Of a stretch of DNA of 64,000 bases, positions 34,517-47,300 are shown in pieces. This DNA is from Clitopilus passeckerianus (Eukaryota; Basidiomycota; Agaricomycetes; Agaricales; Entolomataceae). The DNA lies in NCBI GenBank assembly GCA_944990035.1, contig CALYLX010000150.1, positions 620,001-684,000 on the forward strand, given 5' to 3'. Both the position numbers and the translations under genes were made by a program. Each line of letters opens with the position of its first letter. Positions within the stretch are counted from its first letter, which is position 1. The notes under the pieces are model-generated. The model saw only the letters and a list, made by a program, of their open reading frames with translations, searched no databases and had not been told where the DNA came from.

Positions 34517-37051
34517 ATGGCCAACAGAAGCCGCAACTCCTCACCCACTGCAAGCCTTTCTTCACGAACCTCCAACTCTCCACCACCATCACACTCAAGA
34601 CGACTTGCTCCAATGCCAGTCGCCGTACCAGAGGATCAACCCTCTCCGTCAAGAAGCTTAGGTAGCACACCTGGCCACCAACCTATCGACTTACCTCGCC
34701 TCCCCGCTGCAAGCAAAGGTGGTTGCTGGTAAGTAATCATTCAAACAATTGGTTTACACCACACTGACAATGGTCACTCTCTCAAGGACGTGCCGTTTGC
34801 GCCGAAAGGTTAGACAAGCTTTATTTCCTTTTCTCGAATATACATGTAATTCTAACATTCTTCTTCTGCATTAGAAATGTGACGAGCAACGCGAAGGGGG
34901 CTCCTGCCGGACATGTCGTCGACTGACCATAGACTGCCTAGGTTGGGGACCTAAACGTCCTGAGTGGATGCGCGTAAGCCGTGTTCTTTCGAGTCACTGA
35001 ACAACCGTTGATGTCATTCTGGGTCACAGGACAAGCGTGCTGTCGAAGCCTACAAGGCAGAAATCAAAGCGAAACTCACCCGTGCGGGCCTCATAAGAGG
35101 ACAACCCCGAACAACATTTCGCTCCCAGAACACGACTCCTGTCATCCCTTCGCAAACGCGTCCTGCCCCTTATCACCGTGCATCGGCCCCTGATATCAGC
35201 ACATCGTCTGCCTCGTCTTCTTCATCCCAGCACTTCCAACAGCTTGACTACGACTATCATCAGTTCACGCCTTCGCTTGCTGGTCAGCATCATCGCCAAA
35301 GTCAAGATTCCAGTATGATTCCCGGCGTTCCCGGTAAGTTGCTCATCCTTCCTCATCGCTTTTCCCAGCCTCTGTCCATGACCTGTCTGCTGACATGGCT
35401 GTCCAGGTGCTTCCAATTCTGGTTTCCAGCAGGTGTCAGATTACTCTGATTCATCGCTCCATGCACTGGACCTCCATACACCTTTTTACCAGTACCCACC
35501 TTCTGTGACCCCCATCTCGTCATCGACAGACTCCCTCAGCATCGACTTCCCCACCTTTGGCGTGCCACATGAGCACAGCCCCTTTGGCTTCGATTCCCCA
35601 AATCCGCAAATATCGGTGGTTCCCACGCCCGACCACCAGCCTTCATTCGATAATGAATATGTGCTCTATTATTTCGAGCATGTCAGGCGAGAGCACATGT
35701 TCTTTGCTGGCACGACGTTTACGAACGCCACATACTCCGTGAGTGGAGATACCCCGGAGAATGTCATGAACTGAGCTGACGCCTTGTTTTCTTCAGATGA
35801 TTTCGCAGGATCCCCAAGGCCCAGTCATGAAGGCGGTCTGTGCCTTAGCCAGCTCCCACTTGACGAAGTCGCGTATAGCCCAAGGATTAGAGACCCCAGA
35901 TGCAAGCAACGCCATGCATGCGACCTATTGCCTCCAGGAAGCTGTATTCTTGATAGATAAGGCCAGGCAATTGAGGGGAACATATACCGAGGGAGAGGCT
36001 CTTGCAGCATTGCTCCTTATTGGATATACCCAGATAACGGGTGGAGAGTACGACTGGAGGTCGTCCTTCTCGGTTATGAGTGAATGGTTGGATGGGACTG
36101 GCCTGGTTCGTCAGGAGGACCCAGTGACAACATACCTTACCCTGACGGTCACAACGCAACTCCTGGTCAAAGCAACGCTGGTAAGTTTTCTCATCAACGT
36201 ATCCCAAGAGCCGAACTGACCATCGCGACAGAGCTTGGATCTCTTCACCAGTATCGCTATTGGGAAGTCCCCGCGATATCATGTCCTCTCGAGGGCATTA
36301 CTTGGGGAGCAAGGCCGCCTATGGACAAGGAATGACGGAGAAGCGTTCAACGCCCTTCAGCTCGACCTTTTGACGGGATGCCCTAATGAAGTAATGGTAG
36401 CCCTTGTCGATATCGCCATGTTGTCGCAGTGGAGAACCGAAGAAGCTCGGAATAGGACTCTCAGCTATCGCGAGCTGGTGCGTCGAGCAGAGGAGATCGA
36501 GCGTCGGCTTCGCCATCAGGACTTGGCTTCTTTCCCGGTGGAAGTGAAGCAAGCACCCCTACATCCAACTTTGGAGATGCAATTGACCGCTCCAGAGCAA
36601 GCGAGCCTATATCCGAGCGAGGGTATCAGAAGACTGGTCGGTCAGCTCCATAACGAGGCGGCAATGTTGCTCCTGAATACAATCATCAGCAATCAGAATC
36701 CAGGTAAATTATCATAGCCTACCTATTTCTTTGCTTGAGTCTCACGTCTACTCCTCAGGTGTTCTGGAAATCAGCAGTTCAATAGGGAACATAATCCAGC
36801 TGCTGGAACGCCTGGCTCCGTCAGAAACCGACCGAGCAATAATCTTTCCTTTATGCCTTGCAGGATGTTTATCGGATGATATGAACCGTCGGACGTTTTT
36901 CCAGAGAAGGTTGCTCCATGTAGAGGGTGGCTTCAGGAATTCCATGCAACTGCAACAGGCGATAGAGACTGTCTGGCACCAGCGCGACGTTGTGAAGGAC
37001 ACTATTGATTTTAGACAGGTGGTGCGGGGACAATCTCTACTCCTGGTTTGA
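34517..37051 (+). CDS. Zn(II)2Cys6 transcription factor (downstream copy)
   Basis: The start at 34517 gives MANRSRNSSPTASLSS. The zinc cluster is GGCWTCRLRRKKCDEQ then GSCRTCRRLTIDC, a spacing of CX2CX6CX8CX2CX6C, followed by LGWGPKRPEWMRDKR. As in the upstream gene, an intron separates the lysines of RRKKC and another follows PEW(L/M)R. A Ser-rich segment leads to the regulatory half: YVLYYFEHVRREHMFFAG, VMKAVCALASSHLTKSRI, ALAALLLIGYTQITGG, and IIFPLCLAGCLSDD near the end. This is a fungal_trans_2-like layout, with the stop at 37051. The two genes share design and intron placement but are clearly diverged in the regulatory half. Target genes are unknown. Confidence 0.88.
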
Positions 37052-38910
37052 ACGGACTTGTAGACTCGTGGTTTCTTTGGATACCTGGGGTTGGATGCCT
37101 GCCGTTATGACGATACCCACAGAAAAAATAGCCTATAATGCTTACCTCGCACTTGTAATTGGTTATCACAATGTACTGATAGTTACTGCATCGAATCTTA
37201 AATGACTTGTCACGCCCACGAATATACATGACGAAGAGCGCTTGTTCCATAGACACTGCGAGAATTGCAGATAGCAGCAAGCTGCGTATGCCGAGATGGT
37301 CATATCACTGCGCTCCCATCCCGCTAGAAGTCTGCAGGACGTCCAGACGAAAATCCGAAAGAAGGGCATTCCCCGACAGCTTCGGAAAATGAGAAAGCAC
37401 TAACGATAAGGCTGCATTGTCGGATGTAATGACGTAGGGTATGCCCGTTGATGATGAAGTCCAGTCGCTGAAGCTCTCCAGAACGACCAAAATCGAGAAA
37501 AGAGAGCCAGCAAAGCAAGTCGAGAGTGCGTTGGATGGGCGTTGGAGAGAGAGATTTTTGCCGATCATGCCGGGAAATGCGCTGGGCCAAACGGGAAAAC
37601 CATGACTCGGTCACGGCAAGAGGCAACCTGCAGAGCCTGACACAACGCAGGATGAGCCTCTCTCTGGGCGGTAAATGGTCGTAGAGGCCTCAGGAGGATA
37701 TCGAGGTAAGGCGGGTATGGCAGGCTATATGTCCTGCCAAAATTTATGTTTTTCGCCCATTGTCGCTTGCGTTTCCCGTGCCACTGGGAAGCGCCTTGGA
37801 CGCGGTCACGGGACCGGCTTAGGTGAAGTCGAAAGCCGGCCAAACTCTGAATCTGACGCAAATTCTCTTGCTCTTTCACTCAGACCACGCTTCAGACGTC
37901 AGGAACCAGGCATTCTCTCATTCAGCGTGTCATCATGGTCAGCCTGAAGCTCCGCGTGTAAATCTCCCCAGAATCATCCTGGCCTAGGCGTTTCTGAGGC
38001 TCTTCGATTTTGAGTAATCTAACTTCTCTTTCATCGGCCTACTTGTGCTCAGTAAGAATCGCCGAGCCCCTGAGGCTACCGTATGCATGAGCAGTTTGAA
38101 GTTGGCGGCATGATTGCACAACAGCGACATGGGTTACTTCCCCTGGACGAAGTCCACCCGTAGGCGTCAAGTTCGTTACCTAAGGCTACCAACGAGATTG
38201 GCCAAACCCCACTCGCAGCTGAACAAATCTGAATACTTGAACTGGGGATGTGTGGTCGACTTGATGAATGAGAGCAAAGGGATACGCCTTGCCTAGCATT
38301 GCTGGCTTCGTTTACATTCATTTCCCTCTTAAATCTGTTACTTAACTCCATGCGATGGTGTGACTACCTTTGGCTAGAGGCATGGGACTTGGTCGTGAAG
38401 ATCTCGTTACGTTACTGCAAATGATCTTAGCCACGATCTCGTCGAGATTCGAGCAAGATCTCTTGTCCTTGAAGACGTCCGTTTCAGCTTAATTTGAGCT
38501 TGACATCCTGGTAACCATCCAAGGCTAAAAAATGAGACCCACTAGAAATACCAACGGAACAGCGCCCAAGTTGAACACAAAATTGATGACCCCGGCGGAC
38601 TCTCAGGGTGCCAGCTGGCTGAAAACGCATTCTAAATGACCCAAATCAACAAACCGTGCCCCTGCAAAGCCAATCAAGCTTGCAACTTGCAACCAAGCTA
38701 TCAGGGTCGGCAGCAACGGCCAATTCCATGCAAACCTAAATCGGTTTGTATTGTTTCTCCAGCTTCAGAGGTTGCCCTTTCACAGATGAGCACATCAACA
38801 TTTCATAGCATTGGGAAGTAATACACGGTCAGCAAAGTGGAATATGTATACCGTTACACAGAGTAGCAACGCAACTAAGAACGGGCAAATTTCAACGCGG
38901 GGCGGGTTGT
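37052..38910. other. Long intergenic stretch, possible undetected minus-strand gene
   Basis: This is about 1.86 kb between convergent genes. Overlapping minus-strand open frames at 37305-37879 (fragments such as RTLDLLCWLSFLDFGRSGELQ and PYLDILLRPLRPFTAQR) look somewhat protein-like. I cannot join them into one product, find a credible start or recognise a family. The remainder (37900-38900) shows nothing. Confidence 0.3.
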
Positions 38911-41900
38911 TCACATCTCAGAAACACGAAGACCAATGTTCGTAGCCAGAGCCAGGAACAAAACGAAACATAATACCGTGGGGCCATACTTATCGTAGTA
39001 GAGCCCTTCAGCATGACGCTCGCGTAGTTTGTAGGATCGGTAGACGAATATACCGACGGAATAAGCGATAGCAAGGAGGGCGGTGAAAGTGAAGAAAGCG
39101 GCGCTAATCAACCCCCGAGAGTCCTCGGGTGGCGTGAAGTTCAACAGGGTAGTAGCGATAGTACCAATAAACACCGAAATGTTCATCCATTTCTAAGGCA
39201 TGATCATCAAGAATCCTTCAAATAAGACATGGGAGGGATGGACCCACCAAGAACGTTCGTTCCGCCGCAAAGTAGACCTTCGGCTCAATTCGGACAGGGA
39301 TTGCAATCTTTTTGCCTTTCGGTGCCGTCCATTCTCTGGACAGTATCCGGTCATCCCCTCGGTTATCATGCTGGTCCTCGTCCTCGACATCTGCATCTGC
39401 ATCTTCGTCCTGGCTATCCTGTGTCTTACGGCTCTGCTGCTGTTGCTGAGCTCCACGCAGCCGAGATCTCAGCGTCTCATCAAACTCTGTAGATGGGGCC
39501 AACGGGTCAATTGAGAGAGTCCTCGCTTTCCCGTTCAGGAATTTCATGTCTGCCCCTGATTTGTTTTTGGATGGGCCAAGGGTATCCCCTTCGTGGCCGT
39601 CTTCTTGTTCCCGGCGTTCTTGCAACATTCGCTCCCGATAAGCGATCGCTTCCTGAACATCTGCGATGGCGAGCCCAGTTCTCTTGTCCTCATCTTTAGC
39701 GGGGGCAATCATTTCGTCATCGTCTTCACCCTCAGAGACAGGTTCGTTGTAGGACTGTACTTCTGGCGAGGAAGCAGAACCGGACGGTGTATATTGTGCG
39801 GTGCTTGTCTTGGATGTTGATCCCGAGCCAACAGATGAACCAGTTGGTCGTTCGATGACACGTAGGTATCCTACGTTTGGTTTCTGGATATCGGTATCCA
39901 CTGCAAATCATTTCATTAAATCATATGGTATGATAAGAAGAATGATGATTACTTTGCGGCAGCCAGAAAGGTACGAGGTTGACTCGTTCGGGAAGTAACA
40001 TGGCACATCCGTGAATGAATTTACTTGGGACGTTGTCAATAACAAGAGCGCATCGGGATGATAGAAACCCACCTAAATTTAGGTACTGCTTCTACTAGGT
40101 GGGACTGCACCAGATCGGTAACCCACTTGGGTGGCTCCTGCCCAAGCTGGGTCTGAAGTTTGACTTCCAGCACGCCGTACCTGTCGGATGAAAGAAATCA
40201 GCTTATGGCGCACACCCGACGTTATCGAAAATGCAAACTTGAAGAGTTCCTTGTCGTCTGCCGATACTTGGTCAAACGGATGATCAATGCCAATGTCAGT
40301 CCTGCGCCAATTATCACCGGACCGTGCTCTTCCATCCCAGTTGTCTTCGCGGATTAGCGTCAGTTCCGTGTCCAGAGAAATACGGACTCTGGCGTCCCCA
40401 GGAAGCTGGAACGCAGTGCGGTTGTAAAAGGATCTCATCACTTCGTGGGAAGGGACGTCTGATCAGCAGTCGTTCGTCAAGTGCGTCCAAGCATTTCTCA
40501 CCCGGTTGCAATGTTCGTGTAAGAATAGCATATTGAACCTCGTTGGCCAACTGGACCATAGAGTCAACCTCCACCTGCGTTTTCTTTCCTTTATTAACCA
40601 GTTCCTGGAAATCGGCATCGACAGTGTACTCTCCGCGGAGGAACGCGTTGACTTTGTCCTCTTTGATCGGGAACCGGGCTTTGACAGACTTCTCACCAGT
40701 CCAGTCTTCTCGGTGTGTCTTGCGTTCTACAAATATCTATGGAGGGAGTGTTGATCAGATACAAGCAATCGCCAGGATATATGATGGCTCGTACAGTTCT
40801 ATTGCCGACATCGCCATACCACCGAAGGCGAATTGCCTCTGCACCTTCAGTCTTCTCCAGGCGACCCAGGTATAGATCAAGGTCCTCATTGTCAAAATAA
40901 ATGGAGGTAATCGCTGAGAAAACACCCATAAGACCAAGCTAAGAAAAGTGTCGAGCAAAATAGTCACCAGCATCCTTGGGCTCAAACTCCTTGTCCGAAT
41001 TGAAGACTATGAACAAGGTCAGCCCTATGAACTGCAAATTACAAATTGAAAGGACCTAGAACAGGCAAATTCCGTAAAATCGCTAGTTTGAGCGGAACGA
41101 GGTTATCGGGGTGAACCTGAGAAACACATGAGCACCTTTCCGCGTTCCGAGAACGTTGGCCAGAGAACCCACCCAATACTTAGTAGTCTGCCTGACAAAG
41201 GCACTCTGACTTCCTCCTGCGGAGGAGTCACCTTGAACAGGATGGCCCCTGGTTCGTACGAGATCATAGAGTTTTGACAACTTCACGATCAATGCGTCCC
41301 AGTTGTACTTGTAAAACGGTCGCTTTTCCAGATACTCTTGAACAAATGACGACTTCAGCTTCTGGGGCGTTTGTTTCTAAGAGATGTTTTAGTTGCTGTA
41401 GAAATAGGTCGAAAGGGGTTGCCTACATCATGTTTCTATTAAAGGAGTTAATATGACGGCTTGCATGGTGTTGAATGGCTTACCTTGAGAATCTTATAAA
41501 ACCCGGTTATATTCAACTTGGTATAGAGGGCGAGGTCATGGACATCTGCCACCAAGGTTGCAACTTCATCCTCAAGCTCATGAAATTGTTCTTCCAGTGC
41601 ATCGAATGATGCGTTCTCATCGTCGGTGAGGTCGCCGTCAGACCCTTCGTCATGAGAAACATCTTCTGCTTGTTGTGTTTCGACATCTGGTGAAGGTTGG
41701 TGATTCGGAGATGCTGAACCGGATGGGTTGGAGCTGTCCTCCTCAACCAAACGCTGGACGGCCTTCTCTGCATCTCGAATCCTCCGAGCAAGTTCCGAAG
41801 TCTTTTAACAATGATATTACTTCCGCTGAGACTGGTGTAAGATGTTCAAGAAGTACCTTCGTCTTCTGAAAATGATAAATTTTGTCTAGTTCATTTTCCA

Positions 41901-42183
41901 ACATATGAACGAAGGCTGCTTCATCTTCAGGTGTCCAAGTCCCGTTAACGGTCCGTTCCTAAACATTATCGAAGATAAGCATAAGGTTTACGGTCCCAAG
42001 AAGCCAAAGAATGCTCCGGAGAAAGACTAAGATACCTTCAGTGTCCGTTTCAATTGGTCGTAGTCCAGATAGAACGGCTGCCATTCAGCGTAAAGAGAGG
42101 TCTATACATTGAGATAGATAATCAGCAAGGGTCCCAACCATGAATGAATGGCGTTTAACCTTAATCTTCTTCCCAAACTTCAT
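38911..42183 (-). CDS. VTC4: VTC4, vacuolar polyphosphate polymerase
   Basis: This is the catalytic subunit of the vacuolar transporter chaperone complex, which makes polyphosphate from ATP and moves it into the vacuole. The start is 42183 ([27 protein letters not shown]), the classic SPX N-terminus that senses inositol pyrophosphate. SPX continues through [20 protein letters not shown]. The tunnel polymerase domain has [17 protein letters not shown], then [10 protein letters not shown] and [19 protein letters not shown], with the basic residues expected around the active site. [25 protein letters not shown] and [18 protein letters not shown] follow. The tail is acidic and low in complexity. 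A three-helix DUF202 membrane domain ([52 protein letters not shown]) ends at 38911. About twelve introns splice cleanly. Identification is very secure. Confidence 0.94.
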
Positions 42184-42387
42184 AATGCACCGCTAGGAAT
42201 GTCCGAGAGCCCTCACTGTTGCTTTGGACTGGAGCAAAGTTGAGCTCGCCGTGAGAGACTCTTGATGAAGTCAAAGCTGATGAGCCGACGAACGTGCGTC
42301 CAGTCAGGAACACTCGTGATCGGAATCCGGAGCATCCATCGGAAGGTGGCTGTGAAGCGTCTGTCCGGGTGCTTTGCCAATTCAACA
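42184..42387. promoter_or_regulatory. Shared divergent promoter of VTC4 and GTR2
   Basis: Only 204 bases separate the VTC4 and GTR2 start codons, which point away from each other. One AACGTG (42291-42296), the reverse complement of the low-affinity Pho4-type site CACGTT, lies inside. A single six-base match is weak evidence. No TATA box is obvious. Confidence 0.55.
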
Positions 42388-43871
42388 ATGGCCACTACCT
42401 CTCAATCCTATGCTGCAACCAGTTCCTCAACGCCAATCCCTGTGAGACCATCTCTCAATGGACACAGGTCATCTCTGGAAGATGTATCCCGTACAAAGAT
42501 ATTGTTATTAGGCCTAAGACGGTTGGTCCATGGGAGTCTGCATTGACTCATCTGTGCTGAAATGTCATGAACAGAGCGGGGAAGACATCAATACAACAAG
42601 TTCTGTTCAATAACTTGGCGCCCAAGGAGACGTTCTATCTAGAGGCTACAACACGAGTCACAAAACACACATTCGAGTGCGTTACACCTTATCCATTCAT
42701 CCCGTTAATACTTACACCAGCAGTTCCGTCATACCACTTGAAATATGGGATTGCCCTGGACATATCTCTCCAGACACCCTGAGCGCACCTCTCTCTCAAT
42801 TCTCTTCTATGATTTTTGTAATTGATATCCGAGTAAGAGTACACAGTCTGGCAATACCGTTCACGTTCTGATGTCCTCCCATCACCCAGGATCTATATAA
42901 TCAACCGATAGTCAAGCTTGTCGATTTCATTGTGGCTGCTTATCAGCAAAATCAAGGGATTAGTATCGAGGTTTTCGTCCACAAGGCAGAGAAGCTACAG
43001 GAAGATGATAAGATTGGTATGTGGTGTGTCGCTTGTCTTGTCAGACGGCATCCTGACACAAACGACAGAGAACTTCAAGCAGATAAACGAACGCGTGACT
43101 GATCGTCTGGCAGAACAGGGGACAGAATACGAACAAATTGCATTGAATTTCCACCTGACCTCTGTCTACGACCATTCCCTCCACGAGGCGTTTTCGAGAG
43201 TCCTTCACAAACTTATAGACCCGCTGCCGTATCTGGAAGATCTCCTCAATGTGTTCTGCATGGTAAATCAAGTGATTGAACGCGTGTTTAGAAATCGGCT
43301 AATTGGTCCTCCTTATGGCAGAATTCACAATCTCCGAAAGCCTTTCTCTTTGACACTGCGTCTCGACTCTATGTCGCAACCGACGCGTCCCCAGTCGATT
43401 CTGCGACATTCAATTTATGCTGCGACTATCTCAAGACGTTGAACTCATTGGGGCCATTATACAAGTACGTATTCGCATCCACAGTCATCCCCAATGCCTG
43501 AATCGTTTGTATTAAGGTCTGCCGTCGCGAACAGCCGAAAGCCAAGTTCCAGTAACCCGCCACCCCCCGCCCCATTGGCTCTATCCCCAATGTCTCGCCA
43601 GCCTTCATCGGCTTCAGGAACCTCATTGCCCATCACTCGACGACCCAACCGAGACCTATTCTATCCAAGCGCATCAATTTCGTTACACCCCGCGACGCCT
43701 GGAACCACTCTCACGTATCATCTCATCACTCCCCAACTCGCCCTGCTGGCACTTTTACCCACTTCGGTGTTTGAGGGGCGGCGAGGGCTCATCGAGTACA
43801 ATGTCGTTTTCTTCCGTGAAGGAGTTCAGGAGATCTGTGAAGTCGAAAAAGAGACTCGGTCCGGTGGATAG
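42388..43871 (+). CDS. GTR2: GTR2, Rag-type GTPase (RagC/D orthologue)
   Basis: This small GTPase pairs with Gtr1 on the vacuole to signal amino-acid status to TORC1. The start at 42388 gives MATTSQSYAATSSSTPIPV, then KILLLGLRRSGKTSIQQVLFNNL, whose P-loop is split by an intron after LGLRR. Further G-domain marks are the switch region YLEATTRVTKHTFE, EIWDCPGHISPDTL and HKAEKLQEDD. The C-terminal roadblock-like half has ERVTDRLAEQGTEYEQIALNFHLTSVYDHSLHEAFSR, then AFLFDTASRLYVATD and CCDYLKTLNSLGP. A Ser/Pro-rich insertion precedes LTYHLITPQLALLALLP and GLIEYNVVFFREGVQEI, with the stop at 43871. Several introns splice in frame. Identification is secure. Confidence 0.93.
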
Positions 43872-44361
43872 GCCTCGCTGCATGTACAAATGACTGTTTC
43901 TTTCGTCGACCCATTGATTTATCAAACACGCTGCCCGAGGTAGGCAGGCCAATCCTAGTGTTATCTACCCCAGGATTTGGATTCTCTTGTCACTGATACA
44001 CATGGAAATAACGTGTAGGAAGATGGTCTGCCTCATTTCACTGATAATGTCGATGATCCGTTATTTTTTGAGCAAATCGTAGCGATAGAATAGAATTTTT
44101 TTGGGTGCAAAATTTTGGAAATCTAGGCGTGTCTAACCGAGAAGAGCCAAGTTTAGTGCTTAATTAGGTGCTCGATCGCGGTCACGTGATCAATAATTCC
44201 AAAACTTCCGTTGGGGGGAAGGCTCCGTTTGGGGTCAGGGCCAATGTCAATGATCTATATAAAATAAATTTTGGGTCGCGACTTGACCTTTCCTACAGGT
44301 ATCGAGAGGCTTCTCTCTAGAACCACCATATCCACTCGCTGAAAAGCTGAACTCTTCAGCT
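43872..44361. promoter_or_regulatory. Promoter region of the FAS gene
   Basis: Before the FAS start (44362) lie, in order, an eight-base palindrome TCACGTGA (44182-44189, E-box CACGTG core), a CCAAT box (44241-44245) and a TATA-like TATATAAAA (44256-44264), about 100 bases from the ATG. CACGTG sites are bound by bHLH regulators, which in fungi include lipid and phosphate regulators; which factor acts here is not known. The first part of the region is the 3' flank of GTR2. Confidence 0.6.
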
Positions 44362-47300
44362 ATGGCGGTTGAAAACGGCGATGCCATTCAGAATGCACAA
44401 AAGATCACCAATCGACCCCTGATTGTCGCGATTGGCGAAGTTAGAGTACGTCTTGAACGGGACACGCGGCGCGTTTACATCGATCTGACTGGCTTTTATA
44501 GATATCCATCCCAGTATCAACTAATTCAGATGAATGGACTACCGCGGAAGTCCTTAGAGACGAATTCATCCATACCCAGAAATCCCTTAATGCAGTTGAC
44601 GCAGCTCCTGAAATCCTCGACAATGTGGAAGCCTCTGTCGAACTCTCCGCCAGGTTTTTAGGCTTCGTTGCAAATAACCTCCAGCAAGACTCTCAGTCTG
44701 TCGAAGCACGTGCCGCGCTTTTGCTTCGTGTCCTTGAATTCTTTACGACTTCCTACCTTTCCGTCAAGGATATCCATTCCTTGGCCTCAACTTTCGATGT
44801 CGAAGTTCGCAAGCTCGTTCTTGCCGCATACTATAAGGCTATCGCATATCTGCAAGCCCAGAATGTCTCCAACATCCCCTATGGCCCTTCGTCGGCCCTC
44901 CTGTCTGCTGCTTCTTCTAGCAAAGCATCCATTTTCGCGCTCTTTGGAGGTCAAGGAACCAACGAGGTTTACTTTGACGAGCTCCAGAACCTCTACGACA
45001 TCTATGGCCCTTTCATCCAATCATTCCTCGTCGACCTGACCGAGAAGGTCCTCAAGCCTCTTGCAGAGGAACAAGAAGATACCGGATATTTCAATCACGG
45101 TCTTGACGTAGTCGCTTGGTTAAGCGATCCATCTAGCCGACCCTCAGTATCCTACTTGGCCTCGGTCCCGATCTCATTCCCATTGATTGGTCTGACCCAG
45201 CTTGTCCAATACCTCGTCGCCTGCAAAGTTTCGCAGCTTACCCCCGCCGACCTTCGCGCCCGCATTGCCGGAGCGACTGGTCACTCCCAAGGCATCGTTT
45301 CCGCAGTTGTCATTTCGGCCTCTGACACCTTCAATGCCCTCACCACCAATGCCAGCAAGGCTCTTAGGTGGCTCTTCTACTCAGGTCTTCGTGGACAAGA
45401 GGCATTCCCCCTCGTGTCGGTTGACCCTGCCATCGTTCAAGATTCTGTTGAAGGTGGCGAAGGTGTTCCTAGCCCCATGCTATCCATCACGGGTCTTTCT
45501 CTCAAGGAGGTCGAAGCTCATATCAAGAAGACCAACACCTATCTCGCCGAGAACTCTCAACTCCAGATTTCTCTGAATAACGGACCGAAGGCTTTTGTCG
45601 TCACTGGCCCCTCTAAGGCCCTTTACGGCCTCGTCAGCAACCTGAGAAAGGTTCGCGCCCCTTCCGGTCTTGACCAGAGCAAGATCCCCTTCTCTCAACG
45701 CAAGCCCGTGTTTTCTGTTCGATTCCTCGTCGTCGGTGTACCCTATCACAGCGACTATCTTGAGGGTACGACCGATCAACTCATGGAAGATCTTGAAGAG
45801 GAGCTTTGGACTGCTGCCGAGCTCAAGATCCCTGTCTTCAACACGGAAGATGGTATGTCGACTTTAGATCATCGTTGAGCGGTTCTGACTTGTATATAGG
45901 CTCCGATATGCGTTCACTCAAGACTTCAGTGACTCGCTCACTCTGCGATCAAATCTTCCTCTCTCCTATTCACTGGACAAAGGCAACCAACTTCCCGGAG
46001 ACTGCTACTCATGCCGTTGACTTCGGACCAGGTGGTCTCAGTGGCATTGGGCCCCTCACTGCGAGGAACATGGACGGCCGTGGCGTTCGCGTCATCGTCG
46101 CTGGAGACCGTGGCAAAGGCGATGTCGAGCTTTATTCGTCAACAGATATCAAATACGAGGCATGGTGGAGCAAGGAGTTCTCTCCGAGTCTCGTTCGTAC
46201 CAGGTATGTTATCGCGCCCCGTATATGGTCAAAACTTTTAACCATTCATCTTATCAGCGATGGTACTGTTCACCTTAACACGCCTTTCTCCCGTCTTCTT
46301 GGCAAGGCTCCCATCATGGTCGCAGGAATGACCCCCTCAACGGTCAAGGCCGGCTTCGTCAGCGCTGTCCTTGACGCAGGATACCATATCGAATTGGCCG
46401 GCGGTGGTCACTACAATGCGGCAGCTCTGCGTGCTAAGGTTGCCGAAATCCAGAAAAACATACCTTCTGGAGTCGGCCTCACTCTCAACTCCCTCTACAT
46501 CAACCCCCGTCAATTCGGCTTCCAGTTCCCCCTCTGGCAGGAGATGCGCAAAGAGGGCATCCCCATTGAAGGTTTCTGTGTAGCTGCTGGTATCCCCAGC
46601 ACGGAGAAAGCTGTTGAAATCATCGAGGGTCTCAAGAACGCCGGAATCAAGCATGTCTCCTTCAAGCCCGGTTCAGTTGACGGCATCCGTCAAGTTATTA
46701 ACATCGCTGCAGCCAACCCCGATTATCCCATCATCATGCAGTGGACTGGTGGTCGTGCAGGCGGCCATCACTCCTACGAAGACTTCCACCAACCAGTTCT
46801 CGCCACCTACAGGGCCATCCGACAGCATGCCAACCTCATCCTCGTTGGTGGTTCTGGTTTCGGCTCTGCTGAAGATGTTTGGCCCTACCTCTCTGGCGAA
46901 TGGTCTGTCGAGAAATTCGGCGTTCAGCCCATGCCTTTCGACGGGTTCTTGTTTGCTAGCCGAGTGATGGTGGCAAAGGAAGCTCACACCAGCTCTTCCG
47001 TCAAGGATCTAATTGTCGCTGCTGCTGGTGTCGGTGATGCTGAGTGGGAAGGCACCTATGCCAAACCCACTGGAGGCATCCTCACCGTTCGATCCGAGTT
47101 GGGAGAACCCATCCACAAGGTCGCTACTCGTGGAGTCAAGCTCTGGAAGGAATTTGACGATACTATCTTCAAGTTGCCCAAGGAGAAGCGTGCCGCCTGG
47201 CTCTATGAGCGCCGCGACGAGATCATCGCCAAGTTGAACAAAGATTTCGCCAAGCCCTGGTTTGGTTGGAAGAAAGATGGATCCGTGGCTAAGGACCTCA

